Shown in pieces: positions 41,039 to 49,833 of a stretch of 64,000 bases of DNA. Under the pieces are notes generated by a model. It saw nothing but the letters and a program-made list of their open reading frames with translations, ran no database searches and had not been told where the DNA came from. Each line of letters opens with the position of its first letter. The stretch's first letter is position 1. Made by a program: the position numbers and the translations under genes. Source of the DNA: Crenobacter oryzisoli (lineage in GTDB: Bacteria; Pseudomonadota; Gammaproteobacteria; Burkholderiales; Chromobacteriaceae); contig NZ_JAUEDK010000016.1 in NCBI RefSeq assembly GCF_030385785.1, positions 22,206 through 86,205 on the forward strand. The letters run 5' to 3'.

Positions 41039-41551
41039 TCAGGCGCCGGCACGGCCCGGCAGTGCAGGGGCAACGGTGCGGCAGGGCACGACGAGCTTTG
41101 CCGTCATCGTCTGAACCACCTCGCCGTGCTGATTGAGCGTCTCGCTGCGCACGGTGACGATGCCACGCTCGGAGCGCGACCGCGACCGCACCACGTCCAT
41201 CACTTCACTTTTCACCACTAACTCATCGCCCGGCCGGGTCGGCTTCGGCCAACTCACTTCGGCACCAGCGCCGACAATGCCGCCGGCGATCCGCAGCGGC
41301 CCGGTCACCAGCAACCTCATCGTGATCGCGGCGGTATGCCAGCCGCTGGCGGCCAGTCCGCCAAACAGTGTCGCGCTTGCCGCCTCGTCGTCGAGGTGGA
41401 ACGGCTGCGGGTCGAACTGCGCGGCAAAGGTCGTAATCGCGTCAAGGTCGACCCGCTGTCGATCGCTGGTAAAGCGCTGGCCGATTTCGATGTCTTCCAG
41501 ATAGAGCGGAACGAGACCGTAGGCGGTCTGGTTGGTGAGGTGCTGCGTCAT
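41039..41551 (-). CDS. MaoC-family dehydratase
   Basis: 170-residue hot-dog-fold protein. VPLYLEDIEIGQRFTSDRQRVDLDAITTFAAQFDPQPFHLDDEAA holds the hydratase-type D-x4-H catalytic pair (DPQPFH). LAASGWHTAAITMRLL and GAEVSWPKPTRPGDEL are typical MaoC blocks. It would hydrate an enoyl-thioester, but the substrate is unknown. The start at 41551 (MTQHLTNQTAYG) is preferred over an upstream alternative because AGGAGAC precedes it. It shares the HxlR-type operator region with emrA and is followed by the disrupted outer-membrane gene. Confidence 0.88.
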   Translation of the reverse strand: MTQHLTNQTAYGLVPLYLEDIEIGQRFTSDRQRVDLDAITTFAAQFDPQPFHLDDEAASATLFGGLAASGWHTAAITMRLLVTGPLRIAGGIVGAGAEVSWPKPTRPGDELVVKSEVMDVVRSRSRSERGIVTVRSETLNQHGEVVQTMTAKLVVPCRTVAPALPGRAGA

Positions 41552-41595
41552 GGTGCGGTCTCCTGTGCGTTCGTCGCGAAGGTCCAACTAGTTAC

Positions 41596-41644
41596 TTGCA
41601 TAAAGAAAGTGACGACAATATAGTAACTATCACGATGATAGTAA
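41596..41644 (+). promoter_or_regulatory. emrA promoter with HxlR-type operator, copy 1
   Basis: TTGCAT (41596-41601), 17-bp spacer, TATAGT (41619-41624). Overlapping the -10 end and start site is the dyad ACTATCA-CGA-TGATAGT (41626-41642). The same arrangement, TATAGT running into ACTATCA-N3-TGATAGT, precedes the hxlR gene at 45480. Placement over the start site predicts repression. Confidence 0.65.
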
Positions 41645-41766
41645 AAGGGTGGTGAGGCTTAGCGGACAGGCGGCGCGACCCACGGGCAGGGCCGTCCGCT
41701 AGGACGCCTGGCGGACAGGCAATCACAGCGTGTCCTCGTGGCACGAGACTGATGGAGCAAGACGAG

Positions 41767-42864
41767 ATGAGCAGCAGCACCGTGGCAGAGCGGGACAACG
41801 GCGTCCCACAACGATTGGTCGACCGCAAGCTGCGCCTGAAGCGGCGCGCGATGCTGGCAGCGCTGATACTGGCCGGCATTGCTGCGGCGGGAGGTGGCTG
41901 GCACTGGTGGTCGGCAGGTCGTTATGTCGAAAGCACCGACGATGCCTATGTCGGCGGCGATGTCACCGTGGTCAGCCCGCGCGTGACCGGCTACATCGCC
42001 CAGGTGGCGGTGGTCGATAACCAGCAGGTAAAGGCGGGCGACGTGCTGCTGCGGCTGGACGATCGCGATTTTCGCGCCGCGCTTACCAAGGCCGAGGGGG
42101 CCGTAGCAGCGCAACGCGCCCTGATAGCCAATCTGGATGCTACCCGTGGCCTGCAACAAGCGATGATCGCCCAGGCCCGGGCCGGCATCGCCGCGACCGG
42201 CGCCGAAATCGCCCGTTCGCGCGACGACCAGTCCCGCTACCGTTCGCTGTCGGCCGACTCGGTGGTGTCGGTGCAGAGCACACAGAAGGTCGAGGCCGAC
42301 TACAAACAGGCGCTGGCCGCCGGCCAGAAGGCCGAGGCCGAGCTGACCGCCTCGCAGCGCGAACTCGACGTGATCGCCACCCGCAGGCAGCAGGCCGAGG
42401 CCGCGCTGGCTCAGGCCTTGGCCGAACGCGACATCGCACGGCTCAATCTCGGCTACACGGTGCTGCGCGCGCCGATTGCCGGCACCATCGGAAACCGCCG
42501 CGCGCGGGCCGGCGCCTACGCCACCGCCGGCAACCAGCTCTTGTCCGTCGTGCCCGCAAAGGGTCTGTGGGTCGATGCCAACTTCAAGGAAGACCAGCTC
42601 GCCCGTTTCCGGCCGGGCCTGCCGGCCGTGGTCAAAGCCGACATCCTGCCCGGTAGAGTGTTCCACGGCCGCGTGGCCAGCATCGCCCCGGCCACCGGCG
42701 CCCAATTCAGCGTACTGCCGCCAGAAAACGCCACCGGCAACTTCACCAAGATCGTGCAGCGCGTGCCGGTGCGCATCCTGCTGAGCGATGCCGACGCCCG
42801 TCTCGGTGCCTTGCGCCCCGGCCTGTCTGTGACCGCCGAGGTCGATGTCCGGCCCGAGGAATAG
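41767..42864 (+). CDS. emrA: EmrA/HlyD-family membrane-fusion efflux protein
   Basis: 365-residue periplasmic adaptor. One N-terminal membrane anchor (AMLAALILAGIAAAGGGWHWW) is followed by the lipoyl half-motifs STDDAYVGGDVTVVSPRVTGYIAQVAVVDNQQVKAGDVLLRLDD and, after an alpha-helical hairpin, LGYTVLRAPIAGTIGNR. The beta-barrel region is KGLWVDANFKEDQLARFRPG. ATG 41767 with GGAG 9 bases upstream is favoured over the in-frame ATG at 41752. It is intact, although both its partners are broken. Confidence 0.92.
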   Translation: MSSSTVAERDNGVPQRLVDRKLRLKRRAMLAALILAGIAAAGGGWHWWSAGRYVESTDDAYVGGDVTVVSPRVTGYIAQVAVVDNQQVKAGDVLLRLDDRDFRAALTKAEGAVAAQRALIANLDATRGLQQAMIAQARAGIAATGAEIARSRDDQSRYRSLSADSVVSVQSTQKVEADYKQALAAGQKAEAELTASQRELDVIATRRQQAEAALAQALAERDIARLNLGYTVLRAPIAGTIGNRRARAGAYATAGNQLLSVVPAKGLWVDANFKEDQLARFRPGLPAVVKADILPGRVFHGRVASIAPATGAQFSVLPPENATGNFTKIVQRVPVRILLSDADARLGALRPGLSVTAEVDVRPEE

Positions 42865-42869
42865 ACGCC

Positions 42870-44575
42870 ATGAGCAACACTACTCTGATCAGTCCTGCAA
42901 CGCCGACGGCACTCGCCAGCGACCCGCAGGCGATGGGCACGGCCACCAAAGTGTTCGCCTTTGCCTCGATGTGCGTAGGCATGTCTATCGCCTTGCTCGA
43001 CATCCAGATCGTGTCGGCCTCGCTGCGCGACATCGGCGGCGGCCTGTCTGCCGGGGCCGACGAGACGGTGTGGGTGCAGACCAGTTATCTGATCGCCGAA
43101 ATCATCGTCATCCCACTGTCGGGCTGGCTGTCCCGGGTGATGTCGACGCGCTGGCTGTTCTGCGTCTCGGCCGCCGGCTTCACCGTCTCCAGCCTGCTGT
43201 GTGGCGCCGCCTGGAACATCCAGAGCATGATCGTGTTCCGCGCGCTGCAGGGCTTTCTCGGTGGCTCGATGATCCCCGCCGTGTTCACCACCGCCTTCGT
43301 GTTCTTTGGTGGCCGGCAACGAGTGATCGCCGCCGCCACCATCGGCGCCATCGCCTCGCTTGCGCCAACGCTGGGGCCGGCGGTCGGCGGTTGGATCACC
43401 GACCACTATTCCTGGCACTGGCTGTTCTTCATCAACCTGCTGCCGGGCCTGTTCGTAACGGTGGTCGTGCCGTTGCAGGTGCGCATCGACACGCCGGACT
43501 GGAGTCTGCTGCGCGGCGCCGATTACCCGGGCATGTTGCTGATGGCGCTGTTTCTCGGCTGCCTGGAATACGCGTTGGAAGAGGGGCCGCGCTACGACTG
43601 GCTGAGCGACGACGTCATCCTCACCACCGCCTGGGTGTCCGGCTTGTCAGGCATCGCCTTCGTCTGGCGCAGCCTCGCTCGTGCGCATCCGGTGGTCGAC
43701 TTGCGTGCGCTGAAAGACCGCAACTTCGCGCTCGGTTGCTTCTTTTCCTTCGTCACCGGGGTCGGCATCTTCGCGACCATTTACTAACCTTTCAGCTTGT
43801 AGCGTCATTTTGACCAGCTTTACAACGTGTACAAAATCAGCATGTTACAAAACACTGGAAGTGACATTACTAGTGAAAACCTTAGTATCTCACGCCGCTG
43901 TTCCTCGGCCGGGTGCGCGGCTACAGCGCGCTGGAGATCGGCACGGCGGTGTTCTCCACCGGCGTGTTCCAGATCCTGGCGATTCCGGTCTACGCCTTCT
44001 TCGCCAACCGGGTCGATCTGCGCTGGCTGATGATGTTTGGCCTCGCCTGTTTCGCGCTGTCGATGTGGGAATTTGCACCGATTACCCACGACTGGGGCGC
44101 GGTACAGCTGCTGCCGCAGGCGCTGCGCGGCATCGGCCAGCAGTTCGCCGTGCCGCCCACGGTGACGCTGACCCTGGGCGGACTGGCACCGGCACGACTG
44201 AAGCTGGCCTCCGGCCTGTTCAACCTGATGCGCAACCTAGGCGGTGCTATTGGCATCGCGCTGTGCGCGACGCTGCTGAACGACCGTACCAACCAGCATT
44301 TCCTGCGCCTGGCCGAACACCTGCGCCCCGGCAACGAAGCGATGGAGCAGTTGCAGCAGAGTCTCATCAACGGTGCCGCTTTCGGCGGCGACACACTGGC
44401 CACCCAGGGCATGGTGCTGCGCCAGCTATGGAGCCTGGCGATGCGCGAGGCGCAGACCATGGCGTACGCCGACTGTTTTCTTGCCATCATGGTGGGCTTT
44501 GCCGTCGCCACCCTGATGGTGCCCCTGATGCGCAAGGTAACGGCGCCGACCGGCCCGTCCAGCGATGCGCATTGA
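42870..44575 (+). pseudogene. emrB: EmrB/DHA2-type MFS multidrug transporter, split by an insertion
   Basis: A 14-TM drug:H+ antiporter in two pieces. 42870-43787 encodes residues 1-305: IALLDIQIVSASLRDIGGGLSAGADETVWVQTSYLIAEIIVIPLSGWLSR, ALQGFLGGSMIPAVFTT and APTLGPAVGGWITDHYSWHWLFFIN. It ends at ...GIFATIY-stop. 43886-44575 resumes in another frame with YLTPLFLGRVRGYSALEIGTAVFSTG and continues to the normal C-terminus. Deleting the 102-bp element plus one TA copy restores ATIYLTPLFLGR exactly. The stop lies inside the insertion, so only the N-terminal part can be made. Confidence 0.92.
43784..43885. mobile_element. MITE-like 102-bp insertion with TA target duplication
   Basis: Flanked by TA at 43782-43783 and 43886-43887. 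The ends form an imperfect inverted repeat: CTAACCTTTCAGCTTGTAGC on the left, CTAAGGTTTTCACTAGTAAT read inward from the right; both continue to a GTCA. It is much more AT-rich than its host gene and has no coding capacity. TA duplication and small size point to a non-autonomous element mobilised by an IS630/Tc1-mariner-type transposase. No second copy was noticed in the window. Confidence 0.8.
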
Positions 44576-44721
44576 GCGCCGCCAGCAAAACGCCCTTGGC
44601 GTTGTTATGCGGCCTTGTCGTACTGCTTGTACTGTCTGCGGCGGCATGCCTAGCCAAGGCCGCTTCGCTGCGTTTTGTTAGCGGCTCTGCATCGCAGCCG
44701 TTCTTAATCAGGAGTCACACC

Positions 44722-45429
44722 ATGAAAGTCCAAGCATCCGTCGCTCTCGTCGCCGGCGCCAACCGCGGCCTCGGTCTCGCCATCGTTAAGACTCTCCAAG
44801 CCCGTGGTGCCAAGAAAATCTACGCCGGCGTGCGCGACCCGGCTGGCTTTGACCTGCCGGGCGTGATTCCGGTGAAACTTGACGTGACTAACCCCGAAGA
44901 CATAGCCGCGGCCGCTGCCAAGCTCGGTGACGTCAACTTGCTGGTCAACAACGCGGGCATCGCCGAGGTTGGTACCTTCCTGGCGCCGGACGCCATCGAG
45001 GCGACGCGCCATGTGTTCGAGACCAACTTCTATGGCCCGGTGGCCTTGAGCCAGGCTTTTGCGCCGATTCTGGCGCGCAACGGCGGTGGCGCCATTGTCA
45101 ATGTGTTGTCGGTAGTCAGCTGGGTCGGCTCCACCATTCTGGCCCCGTATGCCGCTACCAAGGCGGCGCTGTGGAGCTTCACCAACTCGTTGCGGCTGGA
45201 AGTGGCAGAGCAGCACACACAGGTGCTGGGCCTGCATGTGGGCTTCATGGACACCGACCTGACCCGTGGTTTCGACACCGAGAAGATCAGCCCGGACGCG
45301 GTGGCGAGCCAGTTGCTGGACGGGCTGGAGGCCGGGCAGGGAGAAGTGCTGGCCGACGAGGTCACCCGAGCGGTCAAGCATGGCCTGTCAGCCGAACCGG
45401 GCATCTATCTGTCGACCTTGCCACGCTGA
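44722..45429 (+). CDS. SDR-family oxidoreductase
   Basis: 235-residue short-chain dehydrogenase/reductase. The cofactor loop is VAGANRGLGLAIV (GxxxGxG, about residues 11-17), with LDVTNPEDI, LLVNNAGIAEVGTF and the catalytic Ser-Tyr-Lys in SVVSW and YAATK. Substrate unknown. CAGGAG precedes the ATG at 44722; the longer upstream frame covers the emrB tail and is rejected. It is probably the third gene of the emrA-emrB unit under HxlR-type control. Confidence 0.92.
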   Translation: MKVQASVALVAGANRGLGLAIVKTLQARGAKKIYAGVRDPAGFDLPGVIPVKLDVTNPEDIAAAAAKLGDVNLLVNNAGIAEVGTFLAPDAIEATRHVFETNFYGPVALSQAFAPILARNGGGAIVNVLSVVSWVGSTILAPYAATKAALWSFTNSLRLEVAEQHTQVLGLHVGFMDTDLTRGFDTEKISPDAVASQLLDGLEAGQGEVLADEVTRAVKHGLSAEPGIYLSTLPR

Positions 45430-45455
45430 TCGCGGCGATTCCCGGTGCCGGGCCA

Positions 45456-45504
45456 TTGCGGCGCCGGGAACCCTCGCCGTATAGTTACTATCATAGTGAT
45501 AGTA
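45456..45504 (+). promoter_or_regulatory. hxlR promoter with HxlR-type operator, copy 2
   Basis: TTGCGG (45456-45461), 18-bp spacer, TATAGT (45480-45485), then the perfect dyad TACTATCA-TAG-TGATAGTA (45486-45504). It is the same box as at 41624-41644, which suggests autoregulation by the downstream HxlR protein. Confidence 0.65.
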
Positions 45505-45526
45505 GTGATTTGTCAGGACAGCCACC

Positions 45527-46030
45527 ATGCAACGTAAGAGTTTCGGACATATGCAGTGCCCCATCGCCCGCAGCCTGGAGCGGGTCGGCGAGTGGTGGAG
45601 CATCCTCATCCTGCGCGATGCCTTCTACGGCCTGACCCGCTTCGACGAATTCCAGAAGAGCCTCGACATCGCGCCGAACATGCTGACCCGCCGCCTGAAT
45701 GCGCTGGTCGAAGCAGGTCTGCTGGAAAAACACCGCTACTGCGAGCGGCCGCCACGCTACGAATACCTGCTGACCGAGCGCGGCCGCGACTTCCGCCCTG
45801 TGCTGCTGGCTCTGCTGGCCTGGGGCAACCGCCACTTCGCCCCGGAAGGAGAAAGTGTGCTGCTGGTCGATAATGAGACCGGCGAGCGGGCCGAGCCGAT
45901 CCTGGTCGATGAGCGCACCGGTCAGCCGATCCGTGAGGGGCGGCATGTGATTGGCGCCGGTCCGGCGGCGGGCGGGGCGATCAAGCGGCGCGTCGCGCTG
46001 GCTGCGGAGCGCCAGAATGGCAGTGATTAA
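45527..46030 (+). CDS. HxlR-family transcriptional regulator
   Basis: 167-residue winged-helix protein. CPIARSLERVGEWWSILILRDAFYGLTRFDEFQKSLDIAPNMLTRRLNALVEAGLLEK is the full HxlR/MarR-like DNA-binding core. A cysteine at position 11 (MQCPIAR) is in the place of the sensing cysteine in thiol-responsive HxlR proteins. The C-terminal 60 residues are an extension of unknown role. Likely repressor of the divergent maoC and emrA units and of itself via the shared ACTATCA-N3-TGATAGT box. Confidence 0.92.
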   Translation: MQRKSFGHMQCPIARSLERVGEWWSILILRDAFYGLTRFDEFQKSLDIAPNMLTRRLNALVEAGLLEKHRYCERPPRYEYLLTERGRDFRPVLLALLAWGNRHFAPEGESVLLVDNETGERAEPILVDERTGQPIREGRHVIGAGPAAGGAIKRRVALAAERQNGSD

Positions 46031-46343
46031 GCGCCGCTAACTAAACTCAGCGAAGCGGCCTGGTCAGACGTGCGGCTGTAAGTGCAGGCAGCACGGTAAG
46101 GCCGCATAACGACGCCAAGGGGGTGGACAGGTCGGTCGTCGTAATCGTTGGTGGTCGCTGGCGGCAAAGCCGAGGGGGCCCGGTATCGCTGCCCTGGTCG
46201 GGGCGCCAAGCAGTCGAGGCCGCTGCCCGCTGGCATTTGCTTTGGAGTGCATTGGTGAGGAGGGTAGTGAGCTTGGCGCAGGTAGGAAGCGATTCGCTGA
46301 CGGCCCGGTGTTATGCTGACGGCCAGGCAAATCAGGAAGTGCG
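46031..46343. other. Intergenic region with nothing recognised
   Basis: 313 bases between hxlR and the small membrane protein gene. I see no gene with a ribosome binding site and no clear terminator or RNA gene. Confidence 0.4.
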
Positions 46344-46553
46344 GTGCATGTCTTTATGTATCTTGTTTGGATCGGCTGGCTTTATTTCGTCGTGATGTTC
46401 TCGGTGGCGCAGGGGAGTGTGGATCGCGGCGTTCTGATGTTTATGCTTCTCGGTGTACTTCCGACCCTGTTTATGAGCTGGGTGTTGCGCCAGCGGCGGC
46501 GCAATCGCCTTGCGCGGGTGTCGGAGAGTCAAGACGGGCACGGTAAAGCTTGA
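46344..46553 (+). CDS. Small hydrophobic membrane protein
   Basis: 69 residues. FMYLVWIGWLYFVVMFSVA and VLMFMLLGVLPTLFMSWVL are two membrane helices, followed by a basic tail (RQRRRNRLAR). GTG at 46344 has AGGAAG five bases upstream; an ATG at 46356 lacks this. Comparable two-helix proteins occur in many betaproteobacteria, but the function is unknown. Its 3' end overlaps the rpsB promoter. Confidence 0.65.
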   Translation: MHVFMYLVWIGWLYFVVMFSVAQGSVDRGVLMFMLLGVLPTLFMSWVLRQRRRNRLARVSESQDGHGKA

Positions 46554-46579
46554 GCCGATGCGGCTGGCAATGCTAGAAT
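46550..46579 (+). promoter_or_regulatory. Putative rpsB promoter
   Basis: TTGAGC (46550-46555), 18-bp spacer, TGC-TAGAAT extended -10 (TAGAAT 46574-46579). Transcription would start near 46586, giving a leader of about 100 bases. Confidence 0.6.
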
Positions 46580-46585
46580 CTTGCG

Positions 46586-46658
46586 CTCCCCAAATTTCGG
46601 GGAGGTAAATCGCACATTCGCGCTAAAGGGTGCCCGGCGACGGGTTCTTGCGCGAATG
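46586..46658 (+). promoter_or_regulatory. Structured rpsB leader (possible S2 autoregulation site)
   Basis: Two hairpins: CTCCCC/GGGGAG (46586-46591 with 46599-46604), then a perfect 9-bp stem CATTCGCGC/GCGCGAATG (46615-46623 with 46650-46658) enclosing a GC-rich loop. It precedes the rpsB start by about 30 bases, where S2-responsive leaders lie in other proteobacteria. Confidence 0.5.
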
Positions 46659-46687
46659 GAGGCATAACCCTTTAAAGGAATACCTAG

Positions 46688-47422
46688 ATGACTACTGCAG
46701 TGACCATGCGTCAAATGCTGGAAGCCGGCGTTCACTTCGGCCACCAAACCCGTTTCTGGAACCCGAAAATGTCCAAGTACATTTTCGGTGCTCGCAACAA
46801 GATTCACATCATCAACCTGGAAAAGACCCTGCCGCTGTTCGTTGAAGCGCAGGAGTACGTACGCCGTCTGGCCGCGAACAAGGGCACCATCCTGTTCGTT
46901 GGCACCAAGCGTCAGGCTCGTGAAATCGTGCGCGAAGAAGCGTCGCGTGCAGGTGTTCCGTTCGTTGACCACCGCTGGCTCGGCGGCATGCTGACCAACT
47001 ACAAGACGGTCAAGCAGTCGATCAAGCGTCTGGAAGAGAAAAGCGCTCTTCTGGAAGCCGCTGGCGAGACTGGTTACAACAAGAAAGAAATGCTGGATCT
47101 GCAGCGTGAAGTAGAGAAGCTGAATCGCAGCCTGGGCGGTATCAAGGACATGAAGGGCCTGCCGGACGCCATCTTCATCATCGATACTGGCTACCAGAAG
47201 GGTACCGTTGTTGAAGCGCAGAAACTGGGTATCCCGGTTATCGGCGTTGTCGACACCAACAACAACCCGGACGGTATCGCTTACGTGATCCCGGGTAACG
47301 ACGACTCCAGTCGCGCTATCCGTCTGTACGCTCGCGGCATGGCCGACGCGATCCTCGAAGGTCGCGCTCAGTCGCTGCAAGAGATCGTTGCCGCCGCCGA
47401 GCCGGCCGCTGATGCCGAGTAA
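46688..47422 (+). CDS. rpsB: 30S ribosomal protein S2
   Basis: 244 residues, normal length. [41 protein letters not shown] and [15 protein letters not shown] are signature S2 sequence, and [28 protein letters not shown] closes the core. AAAGGAA precedes the ATG. First gene of the rpsB-tsf unit; a terminator lies between the two genes. Confidence 0.98.
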   Translation: MTTAVTMRQMLEAGVHFGHQTRFWNPKMSKYIFGARNKIHIINLEKTLPLFVEAQEYVRRLAANKGTILFVGTKRQAREIVREEASRAGVPFVDHRWLGGMLTNYKTVKQSIKRLEEKSALLEAAGETGYNKKEMLDLQREVEKLNRSLGGIKDMKGLPDAIFIIDTGYQKGTVVEAQKLGIPVIGVVDTNNNPDGIAYVIPGNDDSSRAIRLYARGMADAILEGRAQSLQEIVAAAEPAADAE

Positions 47423-47428
47423 GCAGGC

Positions 47429-47453
47429 AAAAGGGGCGTAAGCCCCTTTTTTT
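47429..47453 (+). terminator. Terminator/attenuator between rpsB and tsf
   Basis: AAAAGGGGC (47429-47437) pairs with GCCCCTTTT (47442-47450), loop GTAA, then TTT. It probably sets the S2:EF-Ts ratio by partial read-through. Confidence 0.9.
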
Positions 47454-47497
47454 GGCCCGCTTATTCCTACACACGCTTGAATCAAGGAGTCCCAAAC

Positions 47498-48370
47498 ATG
47501 GCGGAAATCACCGCAAAAATGGTAGCCGACCTGCGCGCAGCGACCGGTCTTGGCATGATGGAATGTAAGAAAGCCCTGGTGGAAGCCGAAGGCGACCTGG
47601 CCAAGGCCGAAGAAATCCTGCGTATCAAGTCCGGCAACAAAGCCTCCAAGATGGCCGGCCGTACCGCTGCCGAAGGCGTGGTGGCTGCGTTCGTTGAAGG
47701 CGGCGTGGGCGCCCTGGTTGAAATCAACTGCGAAACCGACTTCGTTGCCAAGGACGAAACCTTCCTGGGTTTTGCTCGTTCCGTGGCTGAAGCCGTGGTC
47801 AAGGCCAACCCGGCCGACGTGGCTGTGCTGAGCGAAGTGAAGACCGCTTCGGGCGAAACCGTTGAAGAAGTGCGCAAGGCCGTGATCGCCAAGCTGGGCG
47901 AAAACATGAACGTGCGTCGCTTCGTTCGCTACGAAACCGAAGGCGCCATTGCCACCTACCTGCACGGCAGCAAGATCGGCGTGATCGTCGACTTCGCCGG
48001 CGGCGACGAACAACTGGGCAAGGACATCGCCATGCACGTTGCGGCTTCCAAGCCGATTTGCGTGTCGAAGGACCAGGTTCCGGCCGAGACCCTCGAGAGC
48101 GAGCGCAAGATCTACACCGCTCAGGCTGCCGAATCCGGCAAGCCGGCTGATATCGTTGCCAAGATGGTGGAAGGTCGCGTCAACAAGTTCCTGGCCGAAG
48201 TAACCCTGCTGGGCCAGCCGTTCGTGAAGAACCCGGACGTGACCGTTGAGAAGCTGCTGGCTGAGAAATCGGCCAAGGTGAACGCGTTCTCCATGATCGT
48301 GGTGGGCGAAGGCATCGAGAAAGCTGTGGTAGATTACGCCGCTGAAGTGGCTGCTGCTGCCAAGCTGTAA
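47498..48370 (+). CDS. tsf: Elongation factor Ts
   Basis: 290-residue guanine nucleotide exchange factor for EF-Tu. The UBA-like N-terminus is [36 protein letters not shown] (signature 1), and [15 protein letters not shown] is signature 2 with the TDFV contact motif. ATG 47498 with AAGGAG upstream is used; an in-frame upstream start is unsupported. Confidence 0.98.
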   Translation: MAEITAKMVADLRAATGLGMMECKKALVEAEGDLAKAEEILRIKSGNKASKMAGRTAAEGVVAAFVEGGVGALVEINCETDFVAKDETFLGFARSVAEAVVKANPADVAVLSEVKTASGETVEEVRKAVIAKLGENMNVRRFVRYETEGAIATYLHGSKIGVIVDFAGGDEQLGKDIAMHVAASKPICVSKDQVPAETLESERKIYTAQAAESGKPADIVAKMVEGRVNKFLAEVTLLGQPFVKNPDVTVEKLLAEKSAKVNAFSMIVVGEGIEKAVVDYAAEVAAAAKL

Positions 48371-48392
48371 GCAATACCCCTGTAGTACCCAT

Positions 48393-48424
48393 AACGGCAC
48401 CCTGAGTTTCAGGGTGCCGTTTTG
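48393..48424 (+). terminator. Terminator after tsf
   Basis: ACGGCACCCTGA (48394-48405) pairs with TCAGGGTGCCGT (48409-48420), loop GTT, then TTTGC. Confidence 0.9.
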
Positions 48425-48467
48425 CAAGTGAACATCCCCCCCGAATTACCGCGCACACGAGGTCACC

Positions 48468-49187
48468 ATGAGCCAAACTCCCGCCTATAAACGTATCTTG
48501 CTGAAGCTTTCCGGCGAAGCCCTGATGGGTGATGACAGCTATGGCATCAACCGAGTCACGATCGAGCAGATCGTGGCTCAGATCAAGGAAGTGGTGGACT
48601 TGGGTGTGCAGGTCGGCGTCGTTATCGGCGGCGGCAACATCTTCCGTGGCGTGGCGCCAGCGGCGGCTGGCATGGATCGTGCCACGGCCGACTATATGGG
48701 CATGATGGCCACCGTCATGAATGCGTTGGCGCTCAAGGACGCCATGACCAAAGCCGGCCTCATCGCGCGGGTGCAGTCGGCTCTGACCATGCAGCAGATC
48801 GCCGAGCCCTATGTGCGCGGCAAGGCGATGCAATACCTTGAAGAGGGCAAAGTTGTGGTATTCGCCGCCGGGACCGGGAACCCGTTCTTTACCACCGACA
48901 CCGCTGCAGCGCTGCGCGGCATGGAAATGAACGTGGATATCATGCTGAAGGCCACCAAGGTCGACGGCGTCTACACGGATGATCCGAAGAAGAACCCGGA
49001 TGCTGTGCGTTACCAGACTCTGACCTTCGATGAGGCGATTGGCCGTAACCTGAAAGTGATGGATGCGACTGCATTTGCGTTGTGTCGCGACCAGCAGCTC
49101 AACATCAAAGTGTTCAGCATCTTTAAGAATGGCGCGCTAAAACGGGTCGTGCTTGGCGAAGACGAAGGCACGCTGGTACACTATTAA
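48468..49187 (+). CDS. pyrH: UMP kinase
   Basis: 239-residue hexameric bacterial UMP kinase of the amino-acid-kinase fold. Blocks are [51 protein letters not shown] and [18 protein letters not shown]. It makes UDP for pyrimidine and cell-wall precursor synthesis. Usual position between tsf and frr. Confidence 0.98.
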   Translation: MSQTPAYKRILLKLSGEALMGDDSYGINRVTIEQIVAQIKEVVDLGVQVGVVIGGGNIFRGVAPAAAGMDRATADYMGMMATVMNALALKDAMTKAGLIARVQSALTMQQIAEPYVRGKAMQYLEEGKVVVFAAGTGNPFFTTDTAAALRGMEMNVDIMLKATKVDGVYTDDPKKNPDAVRYQTLTFDEAIGRNLKVMDATAFALCRDQQLNIKVFSIFKNGALKRVVLGEDEGTLVHY

Positions 49188-49202
49188 ATTACTTAATACC
49201 CG

Positions 49203-49238
49203 GGCGGAAACGGTCTATCTCCGTTTCCGCCTTGTTTT
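49203..49238 (+). terminator. Terminator between pyrH and frr
   Basis: GGCGGAAACGG (49203-49213) pairs with CCGTTTCCGCC (49221-49231), then TTGTTTTT. Confidence 0.9.
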
Positions 49239-49265
49239 TCCAGAATACCGATCCGTGGAGTTGTC

Positions 49266-49823
49266 ATGATCAACGAAGTGAAGAAAACGGCTGAGCAAAA
49301 AATGCAGAAGTCGCTTGAGGCGTTCAAGGCAGACCTCACCAAGATCCGTACCGGACGCGCTCACACCGGTATCCTCGATCACGTGCAAGTCGATTACTAC
49401 GGTAACCCGACCCCGATCAACCAGGTCGCCAACGTGACCCTGATCGATGCGCGCACCATCGGCGTGCAGCCGTGGGAAAAGCCGATGCTGGCCAAGATCG
49501 AAAAAGCGATTCGCGACTCTGATCTCGGTCTGAACCCGGCCTCCGTTGGCGATGTTATCCGCGTGCCGATGCCGATGCTGACTGAAGAACGCCGCAAGGA
49601 AATGATCAAGCTGGTGCGTAGCGAGGCCGAAGGCGCCCGCGTGGCCATCCGCAACATCCGCCGCGATGCCAACAACGACTTCAAGAACCTGCTGAAAGAC
49701 AAGGCGATCACCGAAGATGACGATCGCCGTGCTCAGGACGACGTGCAAAAGCTGACCGACAAGGCCATCGCCGAAGTCGACAAGCTGCTGGCAGCCAAAG
49801 AAACCGAATTGATGGCGGTTTAA
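49266..49823 (+). CDS. frr: Ribosome recycling factor
   Basis: 185 residues, exact family length. [44 protein letters not shown] and the C-terminal [35 protein letters not shown] are diagnostic. It splits post-termination ribosomes with EF-G. GTGGAG precedes the ATG. The stop codon overlaps the AAGGAG of uppS. Confidence 0.98.
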   Translation: MINEVKKTAEQKMQKSLEAFKADLTKIRTGRAHTGILDHVQVDYYGNPTPINQVANVTLIDARTIGVQPWEKPMLAKIEKAIRDSDLGLNPASVGDVIRVPMPMLTEERRKEMIKLVRSEAEGARVAIRNIRRDANNDFKNLLKDKAITEDDDRRAQDDVQKLTDKAIAEVDKLLAAKETELMAV

Positions 49824-49833
49824 GGAGCTCGGT

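Noticed and set aside
46529..48427. 632-codon open frame antisense to rpsB and tsf
   Set aside because: Mirror frame of strongly codon-biased translation genes; it spans two real genes and their terminator.
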